From assembly GCA_947652615.1 (NCBI GenBank), contig CANTDX010000002.1:1-64000 (forward strand): 64,000 nucleotides of DNA. The letters run 5' to 3'. This document shows, piece after piece, positions 17,060 through 24,919 of the stretch; position 1 is the stretch's first letter, and every line of letters begins with the position of its first letter. The translations under genes and the position numbers were made by a program. This DNA is from an uncultured Dorea sp. Its GTDB lineage: Bacteria; Bacillota; Clostridia; Lachnospirales; Lachnospiraceae. The notes under the pieces are model-generated. The model was not told the DNA's origin, did not search any database, and saw nothing but the letters and a program-made list of their open reading frames with translations.

Positions 17060-17944
17060 ATGGAGATAAGAGAGGGATATATGCCATACCTGGAGTACAA
17101 GACATATTACCGTATTGTGGGAAAGAAGACGGGGAATAAGAAGCCGCTGGTGCTGCTGCACGGAGGGCCGGGATCTACGCATAATTATTTTGAAGTGCTG
17201 GACCGGCTTGCCCAGGAGGATGGCCGTGAGCTTATCATGTATGATCAGATCGGCTGCGGGGAATCCTATGTGGAGAACCGCCCGGATCTGTGGAATGCGA
17301 AGACCTGGGTCGATGAACTGGTGGCGTTAAGAGAACATCTGGGACTTGATGAGATCCATCTTCTGGGACAGTCCTGGGGCGGAATGCAGCTTTTGGAGTA
17401 TGTCTGCAACCGGAAACCGGAAGGACTTAAGAGCCTGATCCTGTCCAGTACATTGCCGGCATCCTGGATGTGGGGAATCGAGCAGCATCGTATGATCAAG
17501 GAGCTGCCGCAGGAGATGCAGGATGCGATAGAGAAGGCGACCGCGTCTAACGATTACAGCGATCCGGCATATATGGCCGCCGAGACGGAATACATGCTTC
17601 GCCATGCGGCGGGCGAGGTGACGGAAGATTCGCCGGAATGCCTGAAGCGCCCGAAGAAGGCAGGGAAGGAAGCCTATGTTGTAGGATGGGGACCGAATGA
17701 GTATACACCGATGGGAACCTTGAAGGACTATGATGTGACAGAGCAGCTTGCGGATATTAAGGAGCCTGCGCTTGTGATCAGCGGAGGCAACGATCTGTGT
17801 ACGCCTTATATTGCGAAATATATGTATGACAGGATTCCGAATTCCAGGTGGGAATTATTCCGGACATGCCGGCATATGTGTTTTGTGGAGGATACGGACA
17901 GATACGTGGAGCTGATGAAGGAATGGCTGAATCAGCATGATTAG
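17060..17944 (+). CDS. pip: Proline iminopeptidase
   Basis: Serine peptidase of family S33 that removes N-terminal proline from peptides; 294 residues, alpha/beta-hydrolase fold, cytoplasmic. The oxyanion motif HGGPGSTHNY, the nucleophile elbow GQSWGG (Ser105), a late acid ISGGND and a histidine in CRHMCF form the expected catalytic set. Length matches the family. ATG 17060 follows AGGAGGAG; the upstream in-frame codon at 17018 lies inside the preceding small gene. A strong terminator follows. Confidence 0.92.
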   Translation: MEIREGYMPYLEYKTYYRIVGKKTGNKKPLVLLHGGPGSTHNYFEVLDRLAQEDGRELIMYDQIGCGESYVENRPDLWNAKTWVDELVALREHLGLDEIHLLGQSWGGMQLLEYVCNRKPEGLKSLILSSTLPASWMWGIEQHRMIKELPQEMQDAIEKATASNDYSDPAYMAAETEYMLRHAAGEVTEDSPECLKRPKKAGKEAYVVGWGPNEYTPMGTLKDYDVTEQLADIKEPALVISGGNDLCTPYIAKYMYDRIPNSRWELFRTCRHMCFVEDTDRYVELMKEWLNQHD

Positions 17945-17953
17945 AGCGGTACA

Positions 17954-17996
17954 AAAAAGAGGATGCGGCCCTATGGGATGGGCGCATCCTCTTTTT
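17954..17996 (+). terminator. Terminator after proline iminopeptidase
   Basis: AAAGAGGATGCG pairs with CGCATCCTCTTT and is followed by a T-run. The A-rich 5' side also allows some use from the other strand, where kdpE-like transcription arrives. Confidence 0.88.
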
Positions 17997-18102
17997 GAGA
18001 GAATAATGAATGAGGCTTTATTACGATATGCCACCTTCGCTCTCTATTCTACCAGATACTCACTGCTTTTAGATAGTATCTGAAAGGTTTCTTAGCACAA
18101 AT

Positions 18103-18822
18103 TTAACACAATTCATTCTCATCCTCACGCATCCGGTATCCAACACCGACCTCCGTGAATATAAATTGCGGCTGTGAAGGATTCTTCTCGATCTTTCGGC
18201 GTATATTCGCCATATTGACGCGGAGGATCCGGTTGTTGTCGCTGGTGTAAGGGCCCCACACATTGGACATGATCGCGGAGTAGGTCATGACCTTGCCGGA
18301 ATTTCTTGCCAGAAAAGCGACAATCTTATATTCGACCTGAGTCAGATGAATCTCTTCACCGTCAAGTACGATCATCCGTTTCTCGAAGTCCAGATACAAA
18401 CCTTTGCATTTGTACGGTCTGATATAAAGGGCTGAATTAGAGTCCATCCGGTTACTGTGCCGTAAGGAAGCGCGTATCCTCGCCATTAATTCGGGAGTGC
18501 CGAAGGGTTTGGTAATGTAATCGTCAGCCCCCAGATCCAGGGCCGTTACCTTATCCCGCTCATTTGTCCGCGCAGAGATCACGATGATGGGACAGCTCGT
18601 CCATTCCCGTACGGATGTGATGATATCATTCCCGTCAATATCGGGAAGTCCCAGATCCAGGAGTACGAGATCCGGGCATTGAGAACTGATCAGTGATAAC
18701 CCGGATTTGCCGGAATCTGCTGTGATCACCCGGTAGCCGTTGGATTTCAACGCTTTCAACATAAAATCTGTAATATTTTTCTCATCTTCAATGATTAGTA
18801 TAGTATAGTTTGGAGTTGGCAT
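18103..18822 (-). CDS. OmpR-family response regulator, KdpE type
   Basis: Two-component response regulator, 239 residues: receiver domain with phosphoacceptor Asp56 (LVLLDLGLPDIDG) and Lys in DDYITKPF, then a winged helix (EIHLTQVEYKIVAFLA, VNMANIRRKIEKN, TEVGVGYRM). It is most like KdpE, which controls potassium uptake. No kdpFABC genes are in the window. The natural partner is the KdpD-like kinase at 22500, but four metabolic genes lie between them. A promoter just upstream (18864-18892) gives it independent expression. Confidence 0.88.
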   Translation of the reverse strand: MPTPNYTILIIEDEKNITDFMLKALKSNGYRVITADSGKSGLSLISSQCPDLVLLDLGLPDIDGNDIITSVREWTSCPIIVISARTNERDKVTALDLGADDYITKPFGTPELMARIRASLRHSNRMDSNSALYIRPYKCKGLYLDFEKRMIVLDGEEIHLTQVEYKIVAFLARNSGKVMTYSAIMSNVWGPYTSDNNRILRVNMANIRRKIEKNPSQPQFIFTEVGVGYRMREDENELC

Positions 18823-18863
18823 ACTTTCTTCTCCGATACATTATTGTACATCTTCCAAACGTC

Positions 18864-18892
18864 AATATACTCTATTCATTAAGACCTGTCAA
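18864..18892 (-). promoter_or_regulatory. Promoter of the KdpE-type regulator
   Basis: Minus-strand TTGACA (18892-18887) and TATATT (18869-18864), 17 bases apart. The -35 is only two bases beyond the stop of the preceding gene. Confidence 0.7.
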
Positions 18893-18894
18893 CA

Positions 18895-19755
18895 CTACTT
18901 TTGAATATAAGTCAAAACACCATGTTTGTAACCGCAGGAAAGATGTTCGCGGCAGCCGGCGCATGGAAAACTGCATTCCATAAGGCTTTCGGCATTACCG
19001 CTTATATCTTTACCATAACATAGACTCAGAACATCTTCAAGCCGTGTGATTTCAGGTTCCGATCCCCATGCCTGAAATAGACAACTCCCTTCGGCTCCGG
19101 CAATGCCGCCTTTTCCGATTGGAATGACGCTGACATTGCTGATTTCTTTGATTGCTTCTAATTCGGTGACGAGTTCGCCAATGACCGGGAATAGACCGCA
19201 GGCCATTCCTCTGGAAGAATCGATTCCTTTTCTCCGTGCACTTTTGATACTGTCATGCACGGAACCAGGAATTAACTTTTCCAGACCGGCCGCAATGAAT
19301 ACTTTCGCACCTTCAACTGCCATTGCAGATACGCCCCTGCCGCAGCGGTTCCCTGCCGGACTTCCTGCGAGCATTGCAGCGTTACCGTGTATATCAATGA
19401 TATTTGCGCCGGTGATTATGATATCCTCAGCTCCCAATTCCAGGATCCTGTCCTCATAATCCTCATCAATGTTCGTGATTCGTCCCTGGCTATATAACAG
19501 AGAGTGTGCCGCGCCTTCTCTGATTCTGGAAGACACAGCGCCTCTCTTGGAGATCCGTCCGCAGATCCTTAAAGGTGTTCCGGTAAGAAGTTCCGCAACG
19601 CATGAGACGGTCGTTCCGCCTTTGAAAATGATCTTGCCATTTTCCATGGCATGCCGGACGGACTGCATCTGGCTGATCGCATGTGCGATCAGCCATTTAC
19701 CTTCCGATACAGTAAGTGAAAACTGTATGTATTTTGTATTTTCTGCTTTATTCAA
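18895..19755 (-). CDS. Unrecognised protein of the AroM/racemase/M20 cluster
   Basis: I do not recognise this 286-residue protein. It is cytoplasmic, with glycine-rich motifs (IIFKGGTTVSCVAELL, DIIITGANIIDIHGNAAML, AGSPAGNRCGRGVSA, VIPIGKGGIAGAEGS) that suggest a nucleotide or CoA-binding alpha/beta fold. A cysteine-rich C-terminus (FPCAGCREHLSCGYKHG) could bind metal. TTG 19755 overlaps the AroM stop by eight bases and follows GGGGGAA, a translational-coupling layout; a TTG at 19779 is possible. Its place as last gene in an M20/racemase/AroM operon suggests an enzyme in the same amino-acid-derivative pathway. Confidence 0.7.
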   Translation of the reverse strand: MNKAENTKYIQFSLTVSEGKWLIAHAISQMQSVRHAMENGKIIFKGGTTVSCVAELLTGTPLRICGRISKRGAVSSRIREGAAHSLLYSQGRITNIDEDYEDRILELGAEDIIITGANIIDIHGNAAMLAGSPAGNRCGRGVSAMAVEGAKVFIAAGLEKLIPGSVHDSIKSARRKGIDSSRGMACGLFPVIGELVTELEAIKEISNVSVIPIGKGGIAGAEGSCLFQAWGSEPEITRLEDVLSLCYGKDISGNAESLMECSFPCAGCREHLSCGYKHGVLTYIQK

Positions 19756-20419
19756 GAAGTTCCCCCACAATCCTTGCAATTAATGTTCTTGGTAGGATAA
19801 CCGGTTTACCTGTCAATTCTTCTATTTGGGATTTCATTCTTCTGGTATAGCCGATACAATCAAGAAGTATGATATCCGCATGATTCTTCATCATTATAGA
19901 CGCAGCCCCTTCAATATCCGCATTGGGATCATAGGGATTCAGATCTGTTACAATAATTTTATCCGATGCTGCGCTCCAATTTCTGATGCATTGCTCGGTC
20001 TGAGCAGCTTCAGGATTAATAATTCCGACTCGTTTTCCATCCGCCAATACCGGCACAATATTGTATATCAGCTTTTGCGGATAGATGATCGGTACATCTG
20101 CCCGCAGAACATCCGGGAATTTCCCAGTACAGAACAGAACAATCAATGATACTTGTTGACTGCTCAGCGTATCGGCGCATTTCTGTAATAACGGTATAAT
20201 TTTTCGTTCTCCCATGACGGCCCAACTATTATCACGAAGCTTTGATACAAGTACGGTATCGTCCGTGTCTGGTGCAAGCTTCTGGATTTCGGATTTATCT
20301 AAGCCGTCCAATGCGCCCATTTGAAGTATTTCCGCTCCCCCTAGATAAGATTCGATTTCAGGAATCAGATCATTTCGGGGAGACTGGCCGATTGTAATGG
20401 CGCCAATCTTTTTATTCAT
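19748..20419 (-). CDS. AroM family protein
   Basis: 224-residue cytoplasmic protein of the AroM family, which is related to Asp/Glu racemases. N-terminal IGAITIGQSPRND is the family hallmark. Later segments VSLIVLFCTGKFP, VGIINPEAAQTEQ and ADIILLDCIGYTRRMK contain the two cysteine positions expected in this superfamily. The start ATG 20419 matches the family N-terminus; the upstream TTG at 20446 is less likely. The biochemical function of AroM is unknown. It lies in an operon with a racemase-like protein and an M20 peptidase. Confidence 0.88.
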   Translation of the reverse strand: MNKKIGAITIGQSPRNDLIPEIESYLGGAEILQMGALDGLDKSEIQKLAPDTDDTVLVSKLRDNSWAVMGERKIIPLLQKCADTLSSQQVSLIVLFCTGKFPDVLRADVPIIYPQKLIYNIVPVLADGKRVGIINPEAAQTEQCIRNWSAASDKIIVTDLNPYDPNADIEGAASIMMKNHADIILLDCIGYTRRMKSQIEELTGKPVILPRTLIARIVGELLE

Positions 20420-20447
20420 ATTTGTTTTTCCGCCGTTTCCTCTCAAT

Positions 20448-21101
20448 TTATAATGTTTTTATATACTCATAATAGGTCATAAGACCCTCTGCCGTTACAG
20501 GATCAATGACTGGCAGCCCCGTTTCTCTTGATAGTAACTCTGCAACACGTATTGTACTCATACCGGTACATGCTAATGCGATGGAATCGGCGCCTGCCCT
20601 TTTTAATCTCATCGCAAGACGAACGACAGACTCTTTTCCTGCATCTGTCATAAGATCAAGTGTATGATTCACCCCGTCTGGCTTCCCAAGGTTGATCAGG
20701 TCTTTCCCAAAGATGTGTTCATAAGGTTCCGGTGCGTATTCCGTAATCCCGAGAACTCCGGCGCGGCGTCCATATCTGGCGGCCAGTGCGGCAACGCTGC
20801 TGCCCGCTCCAATGACAGGAATACCAAGCTGTTCTTTTAATTCTGGAACTGCTGGATCATCCGCACAGCTTATGATCAATGCGTCGATGTCTTTAAAAGC
20901 TTTGGCAAGTTCTATGATTTTGGGTATTGCTGCTGCTTTTGTTTCCGGGCTGTGTATGCCTTCGGGTTGATCTGGTATACATTTGGTTTCTATCTGTAAA
21001 CACGGGAATTTCTTCATTATGATTTCTCCGTGAATATTCGTAAGAGAATCATCAGCTAATGTAACAACACGGATTAATCCGGCTTTCCAGCGTTTCTCCA
21101 T
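20448..21101 (-). CDS. Aspartate/glutamate racemase superfamily protein
   Basis: 217-residue PLP-independent racemase-like protein with the two catalytic cysteines in place: Cys79 (ALIISCADDPAV) and Cys178 (ALACTGMST). The family includes hydantoin, aspartate, glutamate and allantoin racemases, and the substrate here is undefined. AAGGAG lies before the ATG. It is 14 bases after the M20 gene and 28 bases before aroM. With M20 and AroM it may process a racemised or acylated amino acid. Confidence 0.88.
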   Translation of the reverse strand: MEKRWKAGLIRVVTLADDSLTNIHGEIIMKKFPCLQIETKCIPDQPEGIHSPETKAAAIPKIIELAKAFKDIDALIISCADDPAVPELKEQLGIPVIGAGSSVAALAARYGRRAGVLGITEYAPEPYEHIFGKDLINLGKPDGVNHTLDLMTDAGKESVVRLAMRLKRAGADSIALACTGMSTIRVAELLSRETGLPVIDPVTAEGLMTYYEYIKTL

Positions 21102-21115
21102 ACATACTCCTTACT

Positions 21116-22369
21116 TTAATTCTTCCCATTCAGATAGTCTATGATGGTACAGGTATAGATTTTGGCTGCGTTGACAACATCCTGAACATCGACGCTTTCG
21201 TTATAAGCATGAATACCTTCCAGGTTAGCCGGACCATATTGAAGAGTCGGAATACCGGCATAGCGGAAGAAGCGTGCGTCGCTGCTCGCCCACTGATAAG
21301 TGCGTGCTAGCGGCTCGCCCCATATCTTGGCAACGTGGTCAGCGACAATCTCTACGATCTCTTCTGTATCGGAAGTGCTGTTTGCTTCGGATTGCCAGCA
21401 GAAGGAATAGGAAACGCCTGCGACTCCGCTCTCCTTGATGATGCGGATCACCTGTTCTTCCACCATCTCACAGGAAACGCCGATCGGTATACGGATATCT
21501 ATCTCGGCCTCCGCGTAATCAGGTACCATATTCACCTTTGTTCCTCCGCTGATCTTGCCGAGGTTAACGGTACAGTGATTCAGGACATGCTGTGCGCCCT
21601 TTGCCTGGATCAGCTTCTTGGCCATATCGCGGGATTTCTCCATGACAGCAGCCGTTGCGTCATCATATCTCGGCGTAATGTCACGGATCGCCTCGATTCT
21701 GTTCAGAACTTTGATCAGCCTGTTGATCGCATTGTCGCCGGCGAACGGCGCCAAACTGCCGTGTGCAGGTTCTCCGGATGCCGTCAGCTTGAGCCAGCAG
21801 CAGCCCTTTTGTCCGATCTCACAGTTCAGGGATCCGGTAGGTTCGGCGATCAGGCAGGCGTCACCGTGGATTATGTTATTTTCGACCAGCCACTTTGTAC
21901 CAAACTGGCCGCTGACTTCTTCATCGGGAACAATGCTAAGGACAACTTCTCCATTGAGGGGCACGTTATGGTCCGCCAAAATCCCCATAGCGAACAGCAG
22001 ACCGGCAAGACCGGTTTTCATATCGGAGGCGCCGCGGCCCAGGATTTTCCCGTCGCGTACTTCGCCGCCGAAAGGATCGAAATCCCATTTTTCAAGATTG
22101 CCGGCCGGGACAACGTCGCAATGCCCGTTCAGGAGCAGCACGCGTCCGTCTTTTTGCCCCATTCGGGCAATGATATTAGGCGCGGACTCATTTCCCTTTA
22201 CAATCTCATATTGAATTCCATGCTTGTCAAGGTATGCACACAAATACGATATCATCGCATCCATTTCTCCCGGAGGGTTCTCGCTGGGAATGCGAATCAT
22301 TTCACTGCATAGCTGAATCAGTTCCTCTTTCCTGTCCTCGACCAGAGAACGTAACTCTTCGTGCTTCAT
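21116..22369 (-). CDS. M20 family peptidase (ArgE/DapE type)
   Basis: 417-residue dinuclear zinc hydrolase of the ArgE/DapE/ACY1 group. Motifs: LLLNGHCDVVPAG (first metal), GRGASDMKTGLAG, SIVPDEEVSGQFGTKW with the catalytic glutamate pair, and a C-terminal ASSDARFFRYAGIPTLQYGP. AAAGGATG precedes ATG 22369. It is first in the four-gene operon with the racemase, AroM and unknown protein, and is the third M20 enzyme in the window. Real DapE or ArgE roles are unlikely, since lysine synthesis here uses DapL. Confidence 0.9.
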   Translation of the reverse strand: MKHEELRSLVEDRKEELIQLCSEMIRIPSENPPGEMDAMISYLCAYLDKHGIQYEIVKGNESAPNIIARMGQKDGRVLLLNGHCDVVPAGNLEKWDFDPFGGEVRDGKILGRGASDMKTGLAGLLFAMGILADHNVPLNGEVVLSIVPDEEVSGQFGTKWLVENNIIHGDACLIAEPTGSLNCEIGQKGCCWLKLTASGEPAHGSLAPFAGDNAINRLIKVLNRIEAIRDITPRYDDATAAVMEKSRDMAKKLIQAKGAQHVLNHCTVNLGKISGGTKVNMVPDYAEAEIDIRIPIGVSCEMVEEQVIRIIKESGVAGVSYSFCWQSEANSTSDTEEIVEIVADHVAKIWGEPLARTYQWASSDARFFRYAGIPTLQYGPANLEGIHAYNESVDVQDVVNAAKIYTCTIIDYLNGKN

Positions 22370-22499
22370 AGCCTATCATCCTTTCTTTGGTACGGTTACC
22401 ATCAAACTACTGATTTCATTATATTAAGGATCAGGGAATGGGGCTATGTGCAGCGTGCCCATGAATCTGTCGGGATGTTTGGACATCACGGTTATAATG

Positions 22500-23552
22500 T
22501 TATGATGCCGGAAGGGAAAATGCGAATTCCGCGCCGTCTTCATGATTCCGCGCGGTTATCGTGCCGTCATGCGCCTGTATGATCGTGCGGCAGATGGAGA
22601 GTCCGATTCCCATGCCGCGTTTGGTGTCAGAGGTAAGAGAACCCTTATACTGACCGCTGAAGATATCTGGCAGGGCGGATTCCTGTATGCCTTTTCCGTG
22701 GTCGATCACGTGGAAGGTGACCGTTGGTCCGTCGTCAGTAATAACCAGCTCTACAGGCCGTGCGCTCTCCGAGTGAACCACAGCATTTTCCAACAGATTG
22801 ATCAGAACTTGTTCGATGAGAAGCGGGTCCATGGGAATCATAAGCATCTCATCCGGAGCAGAGACGAGGATGGAGGCGTCAGGCAGACGTTTCTCTAACC
22901 GGTCGATTGCTTCAGATACAACTTCTTCTACGATTTCCTGTTCTTTGGTGACTTTATGTCCGTCGCTGTGAAGCCTGGTGACGGACAATAGATTCTCCAC
23001 CATGTTAAGGAGCCAGTTCGAATCTTCATTAATGGTGGTGATCAGTTCTAATTTTTCTTCGGAGCTAAGCTCTGTATGGTTTTCTATATAAGAAGCAGAA
23101 GAGCCGATGATGCTGGTCAGGGGTGTGCGCAGATCGTGGGAAATGGCACGCAGGAGATTTGCTCGGATCCGTTCTTTTTCAGCTTCATTGAGTTTGCGTT
23201 CTCTCTCCGCGATCATCTCATCCTGTTTGGTGAGCTTGGTGGTCATGGCGCTGGTTGTGATGGCAATGATCAGCATACATACGAAAGTGACCGGATATCC
23301 GCTCATGGAAAAGTTGATCTCAAAAAACGGATAAGTAAAACATCCGTTGATAAAAATGACGCAGAACAGGGAAGAGAGGATGCCGTACAGGTATCCGGTG
23401 GTTCCCCGCGCAATCAGGATGAGGGCCAGGATATAGACCAGTGCGATATTGGCGGTATTATCCTTCACAAAATGGAAGAATAAGAATGCCAGCCCGGTTG
23501 CGAAGAGTAGTATGATGAGTGTGTATAAGAGATTGCGAAGTATCTTTTTCAT
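22500..23552 (-). CDS. Sensor histidine kinase, KdpD C-terminal type
   Basis: 350-residue membrane kinase. Four helices of the DUF4118 type in the first 100 residues (LLYTLIILLFATGLAFLFF, ALVYILALILIA, ILSSLFCVIFING, VTFVCMLIIAI) precede a HisKA domain (AISHDLRTPLTS, His139) and an ATP-binding domain (LINLLENAVVHS, VIDHGKGI, GMGIGLSICRTI). Full-length KdpD also has N-terminal KdpD and USP domains; they are absent, as in many Firmicute variants. The cognate regulator is probably that at 18103, separated by the M20/racemase/AroM operon. Confidence 0.88.
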   Translation of the reverse strand: MKKILRNLLYTLIILLFATGLAFLFFHFVKDNTANIALVYILALILIARGTTGYLYGILSSLFCVIFINGCFTYPFFEINFSMSGYPVTFVCMLIIAITTSAMTTKLTKQDEMIAERERKLNEAEKERIRANLLRAISHDLRTPLTSIIGSSASYIENHTELSSEEKLELITTINEDSNWLLNMVENLLSVTRLHSDGHKVTKEQEIVEEVVSEAIDRLEKRLPDASILVSAPDEMLMIPMDPLLIEQVLINLLENAVVHSESARPVELVITDDGPTVTFHVIDHGKGIQESALPDIFSGQYKGSLTSDTKRGMGIGLSICRTIIQAHDGTITARNHEDGAEFAFSLPAS

Positions 23553-23628
23553 GATCGTTCATAATTCCTTTTATGTTATAGTTTCTCTGTATTTAAGTAT
23601 ATCACTACTTCCCAATAGCGGAAAAGGC

Positions 23629-23657
23629 TTTACATAAAAATTGCTAATTGTTATAAT
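23629..23657 (+). promoter_or_regulatory. Promoter of xpt
   Basis: TTTACA (23629-23634) and perfect TATAAT (23652-23657), 17 bases apart, about 50 bases before the start. The short leader leaves no room for a purine riboswitch. Confidence 0.75.
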
Positions 23658-23706
23658 GAAATCAATATATGAACGATGTGCCAAAAGAAGAGTGAGGAAG
23701 ATACTT

Positions 23707-24279
23707 ATGAGATTATTGGAAGACCGGATCCGAAAAGACGGTGTCGTGAAGGGTAATGATGTACTTAAGGTGGACAAGTTTTTGAATCACCAGATGGATG
23801 TGGAGCTGTTTACAGAGATTGGGAAGGAATTTCAGCGGTTATTTGAAGGGGAGAAGATCACGAAGATTCTGACGATCGAGGCATCGGGAATCGGGATCGC
23901 ATGTGTAGCGGCCCAGTGCTTCGGCGTGCCGGTGCTTTTTGCCAAGAAGAACAAGACGAAGAATATCGCGGGGGACGTATATACGTCGAAGGTGGAATCA
24001 TTTACCCACGGGCGGGTGTACGACATTATCGTATCCAGGGAGTTCTTAAGGCCAGAGGACCGGGTACTGCTGATCGATGATTTCCTGGCGAACGGAGCGG
24101 CCTTGATGGGGCTGATCACGCTGGTGAGGGAAGCAGGAGCGACGTTGATCGGTGCGGGTATCTGTATTGAGAAGGCATTTCAGCCGGGCGGCCAGAGGAT
24201 CCGGGAGATGGGTGTGAGAGTAGAGTCGCTGGCGCGGGTTAAGAGCATGAGCGAAGAGAATGGGATTGAATTCTGCTAA
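23707..24279 (+). CDS. xpt: Xanthine phosphoribosyltransferase
   Basis: Salvage enzyme that converts xanthine and PRPP to XMP; 190 residues, cytoplasmic. The PRPP-binding loop VLLIDDFLANGAAL, the substrate region LTIEASGIGIACVAA and FAKKNKTKNI are typical of Xpt. ATG 23707 follows GAGGAAG, and the protein start MRLLEDRI matches the family; upstream in-frame codons fall inside the promoter. It probably forms an operon with the HD-domain gene 29 bases downstream. Confidence 0.93.
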   Translation: MRLLEDRIRKDGVVKGNDVLKVDKFLNHQMDVELFTEIGKEFQRLFEGEKITKILTIEASGIGIACVAAQCFGVPVLFAKKNKTKNIAGDVYTSKVESFTHGRVYDIIVSREFLRPEDRVLLIDDFLANGAALMGLITLVREAGATLIGAGICIEKAFQPGGQRIREMGVRVESLARVKSMSEENGIEFC

Positions 24280-24308
24280 TTCAATGATGCACAGGGAGGG
24301 AATGCGCG

Positions 24309-24914
24309 GTGCTGACAGCAAGAGAAGCCGAGAGGGAATTGGAACAGGGAGTAAAGCTGAATCCCGGACCGTGGAGAGAGCATAGTCTGTCTGTTGCCGG
24401 TAATGCCAGGCTGATTGCCGGGAAAGCAGAAGGGATGGATGCCGATACGGCATATATCATGGGACTGATGCATGATATCGGGCGAAGGGCGGGAATCAAG
24501 GGCATCCTGCACATTTTTGACGGGTATGACTATATGATGAAGCTTGATCAGCCGGAGCTTGCCCGTATCTGCCTGACCCATTCGTTTCCGATGAAGGACG
24601 TCCATACTTTCGCGGGGAGATATGACTGCTCGGATGATCAATTGGCCTTCCTTGAAGAATATCTGGATCAGATAGAATATGATGATTATGATAAGCTGAT
24701 ACAGTTATGTGATGCGGTATCGCTGCCCGGCGGGGCATGTATCATGGAGAAGAGATTAGTAGATGTTGCGCTTAGGAATGGTCTGCCGGATTTTACATTA
24801 GATAAGTGGCGGGCGTTCATGGAGGTTAAGAAGTATTTTGACGGATTGTGCGGCTGCAACATCTATTCTCTGCTTCCGAATGTGATGGAGAATTCCTATG
24901 AGAGTTTGATATAG
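24309..24914 (+). CDS. HD domain metal-dependent phosphohydrolase
   Basis: 201-residue protein with HD-domain metal motifs: H in WREHSLSVAGNA, the central MGLMHDIGRRAG (HD pair) and a later D in QLCDAVSLPGG. Such enzymes hydrolyse phosphate esters of nucleotides, but the substrate cannot be read. The start is GTG 24309 with GGAGGG upstream. It lies five bases before ptsI and after xpt. Confidence 0.85.
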   Translation: MLTAREAERELEQGVKLNPGPWREHSLSVAGNARLIAGKAEGMDADTAYIMGLMHDIGRRAGIKGILHIFDGYDYMMKLDQPELARICLTHSFPMKDVHTFAGRYDCSDDQLAFLEEYLDQIEYDDYDKLIQLCDAVSLPGGACIMEKRLVDVALRNGLPDFTLDKWRAFMEVKKYFDGLCGCNIYSLLPNVMENSYESLI

Positions 24915-24919
24915 ATATC

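Noticed and set aside
21335..22312. Long open frame on the plus strand opposite the M20 peptidase
   Set aside because: It mirrors the M20 codons, has no ribosome site and no recognisable motif.
23580..23706. Possible purine riboswitch before xpt
   Set aside because: The leader between the promoter and start is only about 45 bases and shows no purine-aptamer motif.
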